Shown here one piece after another: positions 23,010-33,980 of a DNA stretch of 64,000 bases. The translations under genes and the position numbers were made by a program. The notes beneath the pieces were generated by a model. That model did no database searches. It was given only the letters and a program-made list of their open reading frames with translations, and was not told where the DNA came from. Each line of letters begins with the position of its first letter. The first letter of the stretch is position 1. This DNA comes from Puccinia triticina (taxonomy: Eukaryota > Basidiomycota > Pucciniomycetes > Pucciniales > Pucciniaceae). The stretch spans positions 1,054,001 to 1,118,000 of the forward strand of contig NC_070565.1 of the NCBI RefSeq assembly GCF_026914185.1. Direction: 5' to 3'.

Positions 23010-25281
23010 ATGGTTAGAACTTGTTGGGACCAACCTGAATTAGCTGGACCATTACCCCCTCCAACTCAAGCAAAGCACCCAAAACAAACAAAGGCGTACA
23101 AGGAACTTCTCAAACTTCCTCCCTTACCTCCCTCTCCATCTGAAGAAAAACCAAATCCTCTAGATTTTGATTACCCTTCTTCACCGTTCATCTTGGCAAC
23201 CTCATACATATTCTCAAAAGTGGAATCCTTTTGGATTACAAATCACAACTACTATCCCTACACCCAAATACCAACCAAAAGACAACATACCTCAAGGATT
23301 GAAGAAACATGCCTCTTATATCACATTCAAATTACGGTTCACAATGAACTCTCATCACTTGTCAACAGATACACTAAGGGCACAGAGGCATACAAAGCTG
23401 TTCAGGCCAACTTCCAAGGAACAATCCGATTTTTTCAGGTGGAGCTCATCAATTGACTCCTTGAGTTCAGAATTACAAGGCCCACAACAGACCCGTCCCA
23501 AATCCAGGGACTTTTCAACAAACTTTTTGATGTATTTGCAGACCTCAAGAATGCTCAAGCGGGACTGCCACCTTTACTCAAGGATCTCATACTCCAGGCG
23601 ATTGCATCGCCTCCTCCGACCATGTCTTGTTCCCAGCATTTTCAGAATATATCTCTCCAACTGGGAGAAAAGAAAGATGTGAAGGCTTGGGACATTCTGA
23701 CAATTGTCACGTCGGCTTACGGCGAGGCCAATTGATTCAACGGCAACCAGCCCCAGAATGTGTCAGTTTTTCGTTTGTTTCCTAATCCGCACACCGGTGA
23801 CCAGGCAAACTGGGGTGGAAGTCAACAACAACATCCCCATCAACAAAACCAAGGCAAGAGTCAATTTCATTCTTCTCAATCGGGGAGACAGGCACCACCT
23901 TGGCAGCAAAATGTTGGACCACCTGGTAACCCAACAATTGACGATATATCAGCAGCAATCAACAACATTCAAAAAGGAAACAATGACCTAGCCGACCCTT
24001 TGATCTTCAATGGGAAACCCTGTTCTTATTGCGGAGTGCTGGGGCACTGGAGATCGTCCTGCCTAATGCTCCATAGTGATGCCAAGTTACCACCCCCCAA
24101 CACTCAATCCTTTGGTTGCCCCGCTTCTGGTTTTGCCCGTCAAGCCGCACCACCAAACGACCCACCCACCGGAATTGATCAGAATGTGGCAGTTTGATCA
24201 GCTGTGGGCGCGGATGCAAATGGTGCAGCTGGCGCAGGCACGGTTTTGGATTCTGGGGCGACCCACCACGTGAGCGGATCTTTCCTTTCCTTTTTGTCTC
24301 TTTGCCCTCTTCGTCCGGCCATCAAGCTAAATCTTGCATCCTCTACCGGTTCCGTGATGGCAACGCATAGTGGTCACCTGAAGATGGTCAATGGGGATGG
24401 TACCCTAACCATTCCAAAGGTTCTATTCAGCCCCAAAATGATGGAACGCTCCTTAGTCTCGGGCAGTTAATAGACTTGGGATTCAAACCCCTATTTCTTC
24501 CAAATCACAACATCCTCCTGACGTCTTCTTTCGCCTCAATCACTGCGCGGTACGACAATTGCTCATGGACCATTAGCCCAGACTCTTTTCATTTCTTTTG
24601 TCCGTCCGCCTTACAAGTATCAACACGCTCTTCTCTTAAACCAACTTCCCCAGCCTATGACCGGCACTGTTGACTCGGTCACGTTTTGGACGGTGTAGTA
24701 TAAGATTTTCTCCATTGGTTTGTTCCTTCTTTCGATTTACAATCATGGGTCCCTTTCATTTGCAAAACGTGCAAACACACAAAAAGAGAACGACAAAGAC
24801 ATTCCTTACCTGAAGTCGTCCCCCAAGATCATTGTCTTGACCTTCTAGTCACGGACGTCATGGGACCTTTTGACCCTGACATTTCTGGTAACTGTTTTCT
24901 CCTCACCATACGCGACCATGCTACCACATACTCTTTTGTTTTCCCCATCAAATCTTGATCAGAAGTTCCCAACATTATCATTGCTCTTGTAAAGAAAATC
25001 TTACTCCAAAGTACATACGCTGCAACAATGCCAAGGAGTAAACTGTCAAACCTCTGACAGAATACCTCAACTCAATTGGCAGCAAAATAATATTCACCTC
25101 ACCGTACACTCCTGAACAAAATGGGGAGACGGAAAGACTCAACCAAACTCTTGGCGATATTGCTAGGACGACTCTTGCTCACTCTCAGTTACGATCAAAA
25201 CTCTGGTCATATGTGTATTGATGCGCATGCTTCTTAATCAACCAAATATCAAATCAACGTTGCAAGACTACACCCCTCAAA
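23010..25281 (+). pseudogene. gag, protease and integrase region of copia element 1 (broken)
   Basis: Coding homology jumps between frames: a gag-like part (23010-24197 in two or three frames), the zinc knuckle at 24021-24062, protease LDSGATHHV at about 24250, and an integrase core containing LVTDVMGPF, then an in-frame TGA near 24957. A segment reading SPYTPEQNGETERLNQTL carries the integrase catalytic Glu region (25085-25160). It is not translatable as one protein. Confidence 0.75.
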
Positions 25282-26607
25282 TTGTGGTCAGGTCAACGAC
25301 CCAATGGGCAGTCATTTTACCCTTTTGGGGCTCGTGCGGCGGTCCATATCCCAAAAGAAGGCCGTCAAAAGCTAGATCAGCGGGGCTGGACAGGATATCT
25401 TGTGGGTTATCTGAATCAAGATGACAAGAGGGGATGGTTTTTTTGGAATCCACAGACTTCAAAAGTGGTTAACTCTGAGTGTGCCACATTCCTTGACTTC
25501 CAAGGAAAGCCCATATTCCCTGTGCCATCCAACCTTGCTAACAACCCTATTGTTTGTAGAGCTCTGACCCTTGGACAAGAACATACAAAGGAGATTTGCA
25601 AAGATCAAGATAGACAGATTGACCACCTACAAGCTATCTCAGATGCCAAAATCCCAACAACTCTGAAAGCAGCACTCAGATCCCTGGCCTCAGCAGACTG
25701 GCAAAAAGCGTGTTTGTCAGAATGGTCACAACTAGAAGAAATTGACATGTTTGAGGTGGAAGAAAAACTGGAAAAACATTCAATTGGTACCTGCTTTGTG
25801 TTTGACATTAAGAGGAACGCTGATGGCTTGATAAACAAGCTCAAAGTGTGGTTCGTTGTTTGGGGCTTCAAGCAAAGGATTGGAAAAGACGTTCGCTCGA
25901 CCTTTGCCCCGACAGCATCACTCTTGACTCTACGGTTTCTGCTAAACCTTGCCATAAAAAATAACTTGCTCATCAACTCTTTTGACATCACTGGGGCATT
26001 TTTACACAGCCCAATCAAGGAAACCATCTACGTTGATCCACCAGTTGATTTATTATTGCATCTTTCCGGCAAGGTACTTTGTCTCAAGAAGGCCCTCTAT
26101 GGGACCCAACAGGCAAGCCGCTGTTGGTGGAAACACTTGAAGGGTCTATTACACAGCTGCGGCTTTGAATGTGACGAGGTAGAAGAATGTCTCTATTGCT
26201 ACAAAAAGAAAGATTCAGTTATCATAGTTTGGATCCACGTTGATGATGGCATTGTCTTTGGCAATCATCAAGACGACATCAATTTGTTTCCAGAGAAGAT
26301 GGAAGCTAGCCTGAGAGTGAAGTGGGACTCCCAACCCGAGAAACTGGTTGGCATCCGTTTGGAATACAAAGATGATTTGATTCTATTAAGTCAACATCTA
26401 TTGATCAACCAACTTGTCAGCAAGTACAAGACTGAGGTTAATCCAAACTTGGTTCCAATACACAATCCTCTACCCAACAAGAATCTCACAACATCATGGG
26501 GGGAGCCGGTATTGGCAACCCTTTACCAATCACTAATTGGCTCAATTAACTACTTGGCGCTGGGAACGCGACCCCATATCAGCTTTGCGGTGAATTATTT
26601 AGCATGA
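25282..26607 (+). CDS. Copia element 1 reverse-transcriptase segment (open, part of a dead element)
   Basis: An uninterrupted 441-codon frame. It begins with the integrase C-terminal region (GWTGYLVGYL, GWFFWNPQT) and continues as copia-type reverse transcriptase with FDITGAFLHSPI and the catalytic HVDDGI (in place of YVDD). It ends at a stop before RNase H. Upstream frames are broken, so it is probably not expressed as a polyprotein. Alternative start codons would be needed. Confidence 0.75.
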   Translation: MWSGQRPNGQSFYPFGARAAVHIPKEGRQKLDQRGWTGYLVGYLNQDDKRGWFFWNPQTSKVVNSECATFLDFQGKPIFPVPSNLANNPIVCRALTLGQEHTKEICKDQDRQIDHLQAISDAKIPTTLKAALRSLASADWQKACLSEWSQLEEIDMFEVEEKLEKHSIGTCFVFDIKRNADGLINKLKVWFVVWGFKQRIGKDVRSTFAPTASLLTLRFLLNLAIKNNLLINSFDITGAFLHSPIKETIYVDPPVDLLLHLSGKVLCLKKALYGTQQASRCWWKHLKGLLHSCGFECDEVEECLYCYKKKDSVIIVWIHVDDGIVFGNHQDDINLFPEKMEASLRVKWDSQPEKLVGIRLEYKDDLILLSQHLLINQLVSKYKTEVNPNLVPIHNPLPNKNLTTSWGEPVLATLYQSLIGSINYLALGTRPHISFAVNYLA

Positions 26608-26679
26608 TTCAGCTCAAACCCAAACAAATCCCACTGGAATTCTTTATCTCACCTAGTCCAATATATACATATAACTTGA

Positions 26680-27168
26680 TTGAAGCGCCTTAGACTACAA
26701 CCTGTCAACAATGATCTGGTCACTTGGGTAAATGCAAACTGGGGGGGGGGGGGGGAATTCCAACGTTCTACATCAGGTTTCATCATCACACTTTTTGGCA
26801 GTCCAGTGGCGTGGGGATTGCGCCAACAGAAGTTAGTTGCGACGTCAACGTGTGCAGCCGAATTCATATCACTTGGATCATCAGTTGATTTCCTCCTATT
26901 CTTAATTCCTATTCTTCAATCCCTCAACATCAAGTCCAATCTCAAGATCAAATGCAACAACCGGGCAGCGGTTTTAATATCAGACAACAACACTTCAAAG
27001 GGACAGATGAAGAGCTTAGAGCAAAATTTCTTTTTCATCAATGACGCTGTGCGGGAACATCAAATTTCTCTTGAATGGGTAGCAACATCCAAAAATTTAG
27101 CGGACTTCTTCACCAAGACTCTCAGGGAAAATCTTCACGCCAAATCAATGGATAAAATGTTGATGTAA
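26680..27168 (+). pseudogene. Copia element 1 RNase H segment
   Basis: Reads NANWGGGGEFQRSTSGF..., CAAEFISLGS and ...NLADFFTKTLRENL, the standard copia RNase H landmarks. The first catalytic Asp of DADW is replaced by Asn (NANW), and a run of 15 G (26741-26755) encodes the four glycines. The reading frame differs from the reverse-transcriptase frame. Confidence 0.7.
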
Positions 27169-27342
27169 TTTCTTTTGATTCTCTATTATCTCAAATACTT
27201 ATAACATATTCCCTCAATTTTTTTGTCATGTCTTATTCTTTCCATGTTTTCCTTGGTCTTCTTCATTCTTTTCTTTTAGGTTTTTTTCTTCTTTCTTTTG
27301 CCTTCAACTATTGTACTTAAAGGTGTGGAGTTTGAGGGGGGA

Positions 27343-27442
27343 TGTAGTGGAGTGGGGTGGACAAACTCCACATTTGGAGTATCAATGAGTCAAGAGGCGG
27401 GCAGGGAGGAGCAATGAACTTCAGGCATTCCCGACTACAACA
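27343..27442 (+). repeat. 3' LTR of copia element 1 (100 bp)
   Basis: 99% identical to 22841-22940 and preceded by the purine tract at 27331-27342. Confidence 0.85.
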
Positions 27443-28451
27443 TGTAGACTTGGGCATCCTGTTTCTTTCTTCTTTCTTTTTGTGCAGAAACTGAGGTCGA
27501 TTTGAAAACTGGTAAATCAAGGGTGTTGCCGGGATAGGATCTTTCTCTGAGGTACACTGAGGTTGTTTACGGGACTCCCTACCAAATTCTCTCTCTTCCT
27601 CAACCCCCAAATCCAATAATTAACTTTGTACAGCCGGTGGTCTAATGTTTTTGGCACCACATTTTTGAATGCAGAAGCCCAGGACACAGCCTTCAAGTCA
27701 TGAGATTGGCTACAGGGCGCATTCCAAGAGTCCGATACCGTCTGTCTCTGCTTGGCTGTTTGTACTGCATCCAATTGCAAAGAAAAGTGACCCCGCCATG
27801 TAAGCATTCACGATGTAAGCATAATCACGATGTAAGCATAGCATAAATGTAGATTTCCTGCGACCATTCTCTTGGTTTTGCTGGGATTTTACCTCGATAA
27901 GAAGCATAACGCGATGTAAGCATAGGATTTTTGTCCACCATCCTTATGCTTACATGGCGGGGTCACTGTACAAAGAAGTCGGTAGGATATCCGATACAGT
28001 CCGATACATAATCGAGAGGCTAATTCGGGACCGTGAACTTGCTTGGCCGGCCGCAATCCCCTCGTTTCGGGAGCCGGTGGACCCGCGCACCCGGCGCTCG
28101 TCACGCGGGAGGCGCAGGGAGGCGCCCGGCGGTGTTTCACCCACCATCTCCCACCATACATACATACTCCCAAACGAAGGGCATCTGTACTTGCTACACG
28201 TAGAAGTTCTGCCCTCAACGAAGTCACACACACGGCCGGCAGAAGTACTTGTATGTACATACCTAGGACAGCGCATAGGTAGGACTGTTCAAGAATCAAG
28301 GTGCCAACTGGGGCGGATGTGGCAATGTATGTACATACATCTGCGGCAAGATGGCCAAAGGCATGGAAGCCTTCGGATTTCTGTCGGGGAAGAATTCAGA
28401 GAACTGGAGGAGAAAGTTCGAACCCCACCTGATGCGTTCTCTGTCCTTTCG
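27443..28451. other. Gene-free stretch and upstream region of paralog 2
   Basis: No supported gene; overlapping open frames at 27889-28299 lie on both strands. The right part holds palindromes GTATGTACATAC (28250-28261) and TGTATGTACATACA (28326-28339), and ATACATACATAC (28153-28166), possible regulatory or simple-sequence sites. The word CGATGTAAGCATA occurs three times near 27810-27920. Confidence 0.45.
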
Positions 28452-29920
28452 ATGCACGCCACACTTCCGAAGTGCCAACGACTGGCTCTCCTGTTGTGCT
28501 GCTTCCAAGCGGCTCACTACATAGCCATGCCTGCTTGCTGGAAAGTTTCACTAAGTCATGAAGCGGGCCAAGAAGAAGGTGTTTTCATTATTTCCTCTTC
28601 TCCTGCATCATTAATTCGAAATACCCAAATTGCATGATTCACTGACATGGTCTTTCGGAATACGTAAATTGCTGCCTTCGTAGCTTTTCTTCTAGGTCCT
28701 CTTAATAATCAAAACCCTTCGAGTTCTGCAAGAATTTGGTCAGAAATACTAGAAAGTTCAGATCGTCTACCAGCCGCGCTTCCAGCCGCCGAAAAACGTC
28801 AGTCACATTGCTCAGCGCACAGTACCTTAGCTTGAGAAGCAAGAGAGACTGATTCTTGGTAATTAAAATATGTCGGAGATAGGGGTCACGGTCTCTTTGG
28901 AATGGAAACAAGGTATTAATTACCCTTCGTGGCATGACTCTTCTCAACATTTTCAACATTTTGGAAACTGATCCTAAAACATGTGAATAAATACCAGGGC
29001 AGAAAACACTGGATGATGAATTTAAAAGTTTGCGTGATGAGCTTTCAACGTTGAATCAAGACCTTCAAAAATCTGCTCCTATGGACTGGAAATATAGCGA
29101 ACCGAGTGAAAGGGAGAGACAACCAGAACATCGCAAAAACAATTGGAAGTTACAGGAAAATATTCAAGAACTGCAATTGATTTGCCAGCTCATAAAAATT
29201 TGTGTGAGGGATCGGTTGTTCAAGTCCACTGGGAAGCGGTTGGTGCTTGCACCTCACCCGCCGTCACCAAAAACTCCAAAGGATCACATAGTGAAACATT
29301 TCGAAAGATTTTACAAAGGAATTGGGTTCGTATTCTGTACAAATCTACGTGTCTACCAATTTTGAAAAATTGATATTTCCAAATGATTGCAATCTTCTTC
29401 CAGATTATATCAGCCCTATGAACGCAACGGGAAAAGCTACACAAAACCAATCAGAAAATCAAGCACGAACAAGGAAAGAATGTTCGCCGGATCAGCGCAA
29501 TTTCTCGCAGGGACCTCTCCTGAGCCCGGAAAACTGTCAGGGGATGTTCTGGATGTGATCATGGATAGGGTTACATGGGGATGGCTCGAAAGGTTAAATG
29601 ATCTGTTGCACAGAATTATTCCAATTGAAGTGGCGCGCAAGATTATTGGCTACGACATAATGAATAATTACCAGGCTGCAGAATACCTTTTCGTCCAGCA
29701 ATTTATTTTCAGCACCATCAGATTCCTTTACAAGAAGAAAATCATCCCTCAAGGACATCTCAAGGATTTTTTAAAATTGAGGGATACAAAAGAGTTAGCT
29801 GAGATAAATTCTGATGCAGCTTTGAAAATTCAGACTTTTCGACGCTACAAACTATACGACCTTGTGGCTTCTGGATCCCATTCTTGCTTGTGGCTCCTCC
29901 GTAAATGTGGTGGCCACTGA
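28452..29920 (+). CDS. Predicted secreted protein, paralog 2 of 4, 323 aa
   Basis: Exons 28452-28578, 28998-29325 and 29404-29920 (TGA); 972 nt. Donors are GTGTTT and GTTCGT; acceptors end ATACCAG and CTTCCAG. The signal peptide is MHATLPKCQRL then ALLLCCFQAAHYIA, continuing 17 residues further than in paralogs 1 and 3. Exon 2 contains FKSTGKRLVLAP and ends FYKGI. Exon 3 contains GTSPEPGKLSG, VTWGWLERLNDLLHRI and AAEYLFVQQFIFSTI. Phase and length agree with the other three copies, which is strong evidence for a maintained gene. Intron 1 is 419 nt. Function unknown; predicted to be secreted. Confidence 0.75.
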
Positions 29921-30310
29921 AATTCAGTAATTCAGCTGCAAAATGATGTCCTTGATTCCTGTTCTGAAATGGCCACTATTCAGCTCCTTGGCAGGATAGC
30001 CATGGATCCAGAATTCTGGCACGCCTCCAGACAAGCTGGATACAAATGTACCAGGTCAACAAGAATTTCTCCAAAGGATATGGAACTCAAACGGTGCCAG
30101 ACCATTGGCAGTGCTGGGAAAGGAAGGGTATGCTTTGCGCTGCTATTGAGGTGGTCCAGAAAAGAATCAGATAGATAGCATTGGAGGGTGATTGGTTGAA
30201 CTGAGATGCGCAGTTTGATGAAGTCTCTAATAATTGCAAACACTTCAAAACCAGTAGTAGTAAAATACTGGAATGAAAAAAAGTTAATAAAGAAACAAAC
30301 ATACCTTGCG

Positions 30311-31056
30311 CACTGCAAAAAAAACTATTTGTGCACTGTGCAGTGCACGCACTTTCAAACCCTTTGCAAACTGCGGGTGAAGGAAGCCCCTTTTTCAAAA
30401 TTTTGTGTGACGAATCAATATACAAGCCTTTGTTTGTCCTCTGTGAATTTTTGGGGAGTTTTTTGAAGCTTCCTTGTATGCTGAAAAACCTGCTTGAGAA
30501 ACAAAACAAGTACAATCATTTGGGGCCCTGGAATACATTCTCCCACTGGAGTCCCACATACCAAAAACTCCAAATAATTAAATCAATCATGATAAAAACA
30601 TATTCAACTGTTTCAGGACTTTTTGGCCACTTTGTTGAAGAATGAGGCTTTGCAAATTCAGGAAATTTCACATGAAGTGTTCCAAAGTGCACCAGTGATA
30701 GTATATGTAGAAATTTCCTAATTTTTCAAAGCCTTATTCTTCCACAAAGTAACCAAAAACAAATTCTGAAAAAGTTGGATATGTTTTTATCATGATTGAA
30801 TCAATTATTTGGATTTTTTGGCATGTGTGAGCATGTATCCAGGGCCCCAAATGATTGTACTTGTTTTGTTTCTTAAGCATGTTTTTCAGAATAAAAGTAA
30901 GCTTCAAAAAACTCCCAGAGATTCACAGAGGACACACAAAGGCTTTTCTATTGATTTTTCAAACAAAATCTTGAAAAAGTTGCTTCCTTCACCCACAGTG
31001 CACAAAATGTTTCAAAGTGCGTGCACTGCACAGTGTGCAAATGGTTTTTTGTATTG
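30311..31056. mobile_element. 746-bp near-complete hairpin (fold-back element)
   Basis: The left half (from CACTGCAAAAAAAACT) is the reverse complement of the right half over about 350 bases per arm with a short loop near 30690. Shared blocks include ACTGTGCAGTGCACGCACTTT-like and GGGGCCCTGGAATAC/GTATCCAGGGCCCC-like words. Similarity continues weakly outside (AAGAAACAAACATACC versus AAGAAACAGACATACT), so the ends are uncertain and no target duplication is seen. No protein is encoded. The CACTGCAAAA start links it to the elements at 5855 and 52877. Confidence 0.7.
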
Positions 31057-33980
31057 AGCAAAGTATGTCTGTTTCTTAATTATTATCATTTTGTTCTAGA
31101 GGCGGTAGCTTGGGGAAATACCTGGTTACAGCACTGATTTTTTCCAAAAAAAAAACAGGCAGCTGGTACTGCATCTGGCACTGCAAGGCGGGTGCGGGAT
31201 GGGTGCAGGCAGTACCTGCGCATGGGTGCCAGGTACCCCCCAAGGGGTACCAGTCAACATTCTTTTCCTCACTACAACCCCAGATTTTCTCTCCAGGTGA
31301 GGTAAAAATTGGGAATGGGCCCACAAGTGCCCAGCTGGGTCACCCCAGAGCCATTGGAGGGGCTTTGGTTTTTATGAGAGGTGCTCCAATGTCCATGTCT
31401 ATGGACTTACAGACCATGAATATGTGCTTAGCATATTTAAGTGCATATATGTGGCTTTGCAGAATGTATGTAGTTAGAAATGGGGTCTAGATGATCCAAA
31501 GAGCTCAAAACTATCATCTACATGGCATATTACTCAAATGTGGAGCTGTAGATTTGGCCCGCATTTCAAATGTCTTTTTGCAGGAGAGGCTGTAGGTGTT
31601 GCAATAGACATAATTAGCAAGTAGTTGACCTGGAATTCATGGAGAATAGTTTGATGTTGAAAATATACACACTTTTTCAATGTCCATTGTTAGTGTTGAG
31701 CTGACTTCCGCTTTGTGATTGGCTGGATTTCTGTATAGCTTCTCGGCATTGATGCTTTGGATGAGAATTTTCTACAGGTTCCAAAAAGAAAATAATTGTC
31801 AATGAATTAACCAATTGATTTAATCCAAGTAAATATTTTGATTGAAAAGATTGCAAAAGGACAACAAGAGTGGATTGACAAACCCATAGGTTGGCTGATA
31901 CCGTGGCATTTGCGTTTCACACCGGTGGATCCCGGGACCTGTTGGTGGGCATGCCGAACAGCAGAAAAGTTTTCTATTATATTCAAACTGACTCTTTCAG
32001 GCGGATTGAGGAAAATTTCTGGGAAGAGTGTAAATTTTAGCAGGATTGATGCTTATAGAACAAAATATTTTAGTTAGAAATGTACTTACCATTGTGGGCC
32101 TGGCCACTAGGCAATCCTGGCGGCCACTGTCCCTTCATTTCAGAAAGAAATGAGGGAAGCCTCCCAATATCCAATTGGAGGGATATGTTTGAAGGGAGTG
32201 GACTTACAATGGAGCTTTGGGCTTGGATTTCCTGCCAACCTTATACAAAGTTACAAATTTCTGCAGTGTTTATTTGTCTTCTCTCTTTTCTAGGGTCAAT
32301 TTTTTTCAAAAGAAATTTAAACTCACCATTACTTGCGGTCGAGGTTGTGTTACTTCTGGGCCGTACTTCTACCTTTTGCTTCTGTGTTGGGCTAGGCCCA
32401 ATTTCCAAATCCATCTCGTGATCTTTCTTGGCAGGGAAGACAAAAATCAAGAGTCCAGATGAGCTTTCCTTCCCCCCAGTGATTTGACAAGATATGCAGC
32501 TGTGTCATCTTACCAGATGGCCCGCGTCGTTTGGCTGTAGGCAATTCCCGATTTGTGCATCTATTCATCGTAGCGTCGAAGTGACCTTTGAAAAACTTGT
32601 GGATGGTGAACCAAAGGCAGCGAGATAAGAACAGAAAGACTCCTTATTCCAAACTCTTCAATTTCAGTTAGTGTGAATGGATAAGAAATATGGACTTATG
32701 GCTGGCAGCGGACCAAAAATGGTACTTGGGTTCGATGATAGCCAGGACAGGTGAAGATGGCGAGAGGAAAGAGCTGATAAAATAGAAGGGATATGCGCCC
32801 TTCTTACAATTGACAAATGCCCTTGCTGCAGGATGTACAGTCGCTTGGACAAGGGCTCAAATGACGGACTTGGAATAATCTGAGCCCGGTCGCCTCCTGT
32901 TGAGTCATGCAGTAGAACAAAAAGTTGGGCCAACCAGTTTACATGGCTGCTTGAATTCAACTCCAAACATCGCGATCTGATGACTAGAGGCAATGCTTGC
33001 AAGGATACACCCTATCTCCAGCTTCTGAGCAGGTTGAGGGGAGCACCAAGAGACGAGGAAGAATCAGCATTCTTCCTCCAACGTCACGTAGCATATAATC
33101 ATATTAGCATGTTGGTGGGGTGGAGTGGGGAAGACCACCTCATGCTTCATCAAATCGGAGCACGAGGGCTCTTTCGGCCAGGCCACAAAAGGTCCAGGGC
33201 AAGCAGGTCCGGACAGCCAGGGCATTCCAGCTCCGTCAACTCGGCCCAAGCACCCAAACCTTGGCTTTGCTGAGTTGCCCGCGGTCACGGTAAGCCCCTC
33301 TGGGGAATCGCCACGTCAAACACCAATAGTCCTAGCCAAAGCAACAACTGCACCGGCCCAGCCAAAACCCAAAGACCAGACAAACAGAGCTACAACCTTG
33401 TACGTTCCTGAGGAGAGACAAACAGACTTTAACCAAAAGCTGACTGTCTCTTGTTCTCTCATAGAACCCTTGCGGAACGACTCGGCGAAAAGACCAGGGA
33501 CGAGCTGCTCAGTAGAATCACGGAAGACCCAGACCGCCGTAAGTACTAGAGCAGCTCCCCAAAAGACAAGAAAAAGAAACCAGACCAGCCAAGCTGACTA
33601 ACAACAACGCTTGTGCAAACAGACAGAAACACAGCGGAAACGTTCCGTCAGGATAAGACAAGATTACTCCAGTAATCTATAGTCATACCCGTAAGCAGAG
33701 GCAAACAAGAAACAAGAAAAGACGGAGCAGGAACTGATTGAGCCATGAGCGCTGCCCAACCCGCAGGTCACACACATTGTGCAGATTAACCAGACGAAGG
33801 AATAACGGCAGCACCCGCTCAGATCCTTTTCATTCTTATCAGTTCCGTTTCTCCCCAGACCAGCCGCACGGCATCTCTCGACCTGCCTTTAGGTACATAC
33901 CAAGACAGACTCATTTCCTTTATATCATAAATGTGGTTACAAGAATAAGAAGTAAACTCTAATAAGAAATAAACCTTTAG
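31057..33980. other. Long gene-free stretch
   Basis: A GC-rich piece near 31185-31255 with GGTACC dyads resembles the sequence at 1265-1400. The rest has only short overlapping frames without motifs. Around 33880-33985 the words TTTAGGTACATACC and AATAAGAAATAAACC recall the end of the copia LTRs at 36147 and 41174, so a degraded solo LTR is possible but its ends cannot be set. The frame at 33125-33601 is not convincing. Confidence 0.4.

Larger units (their letters stand above)
22841..27442 (+). mobile_element. Decayed Ty1/copia retrotransposon with 100-bp LTRs
   Basis: The LTRs (22841-22940 and 27343-27442) are exactly 100 bases, start TGTAG, end CTACAACA and differ at one position. Between them, in order, are gag with a CX2CX4HX4C zinc knuckle (CSYCGVLGHWRSSC, 24021-24062), protease (LDSGATHHV, ~24250), broken integrase (~24700-25210), integrase C-terminus plus reverse transcriptase (25282-26607) and RNase H (26680-27168). 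This is copia order (PR-IN-RT-RH). Stops and frameshifts break gag and integrase. A purine tract TTGAGGGGGGA precedes the 3' LTR. No 5-bp target duplication is visible (TATGG versus TGTAG). Confidence 0.85.

Noticed and set aside
28670..28880. A coding exon inside intron 1 of the secreted genes
   Set aside because: Stops occur in three of four copies and its inclusion breaks the phase, whereas direct joining of exon 1 to exon 2 works in all four. Kept only as a possible relic.
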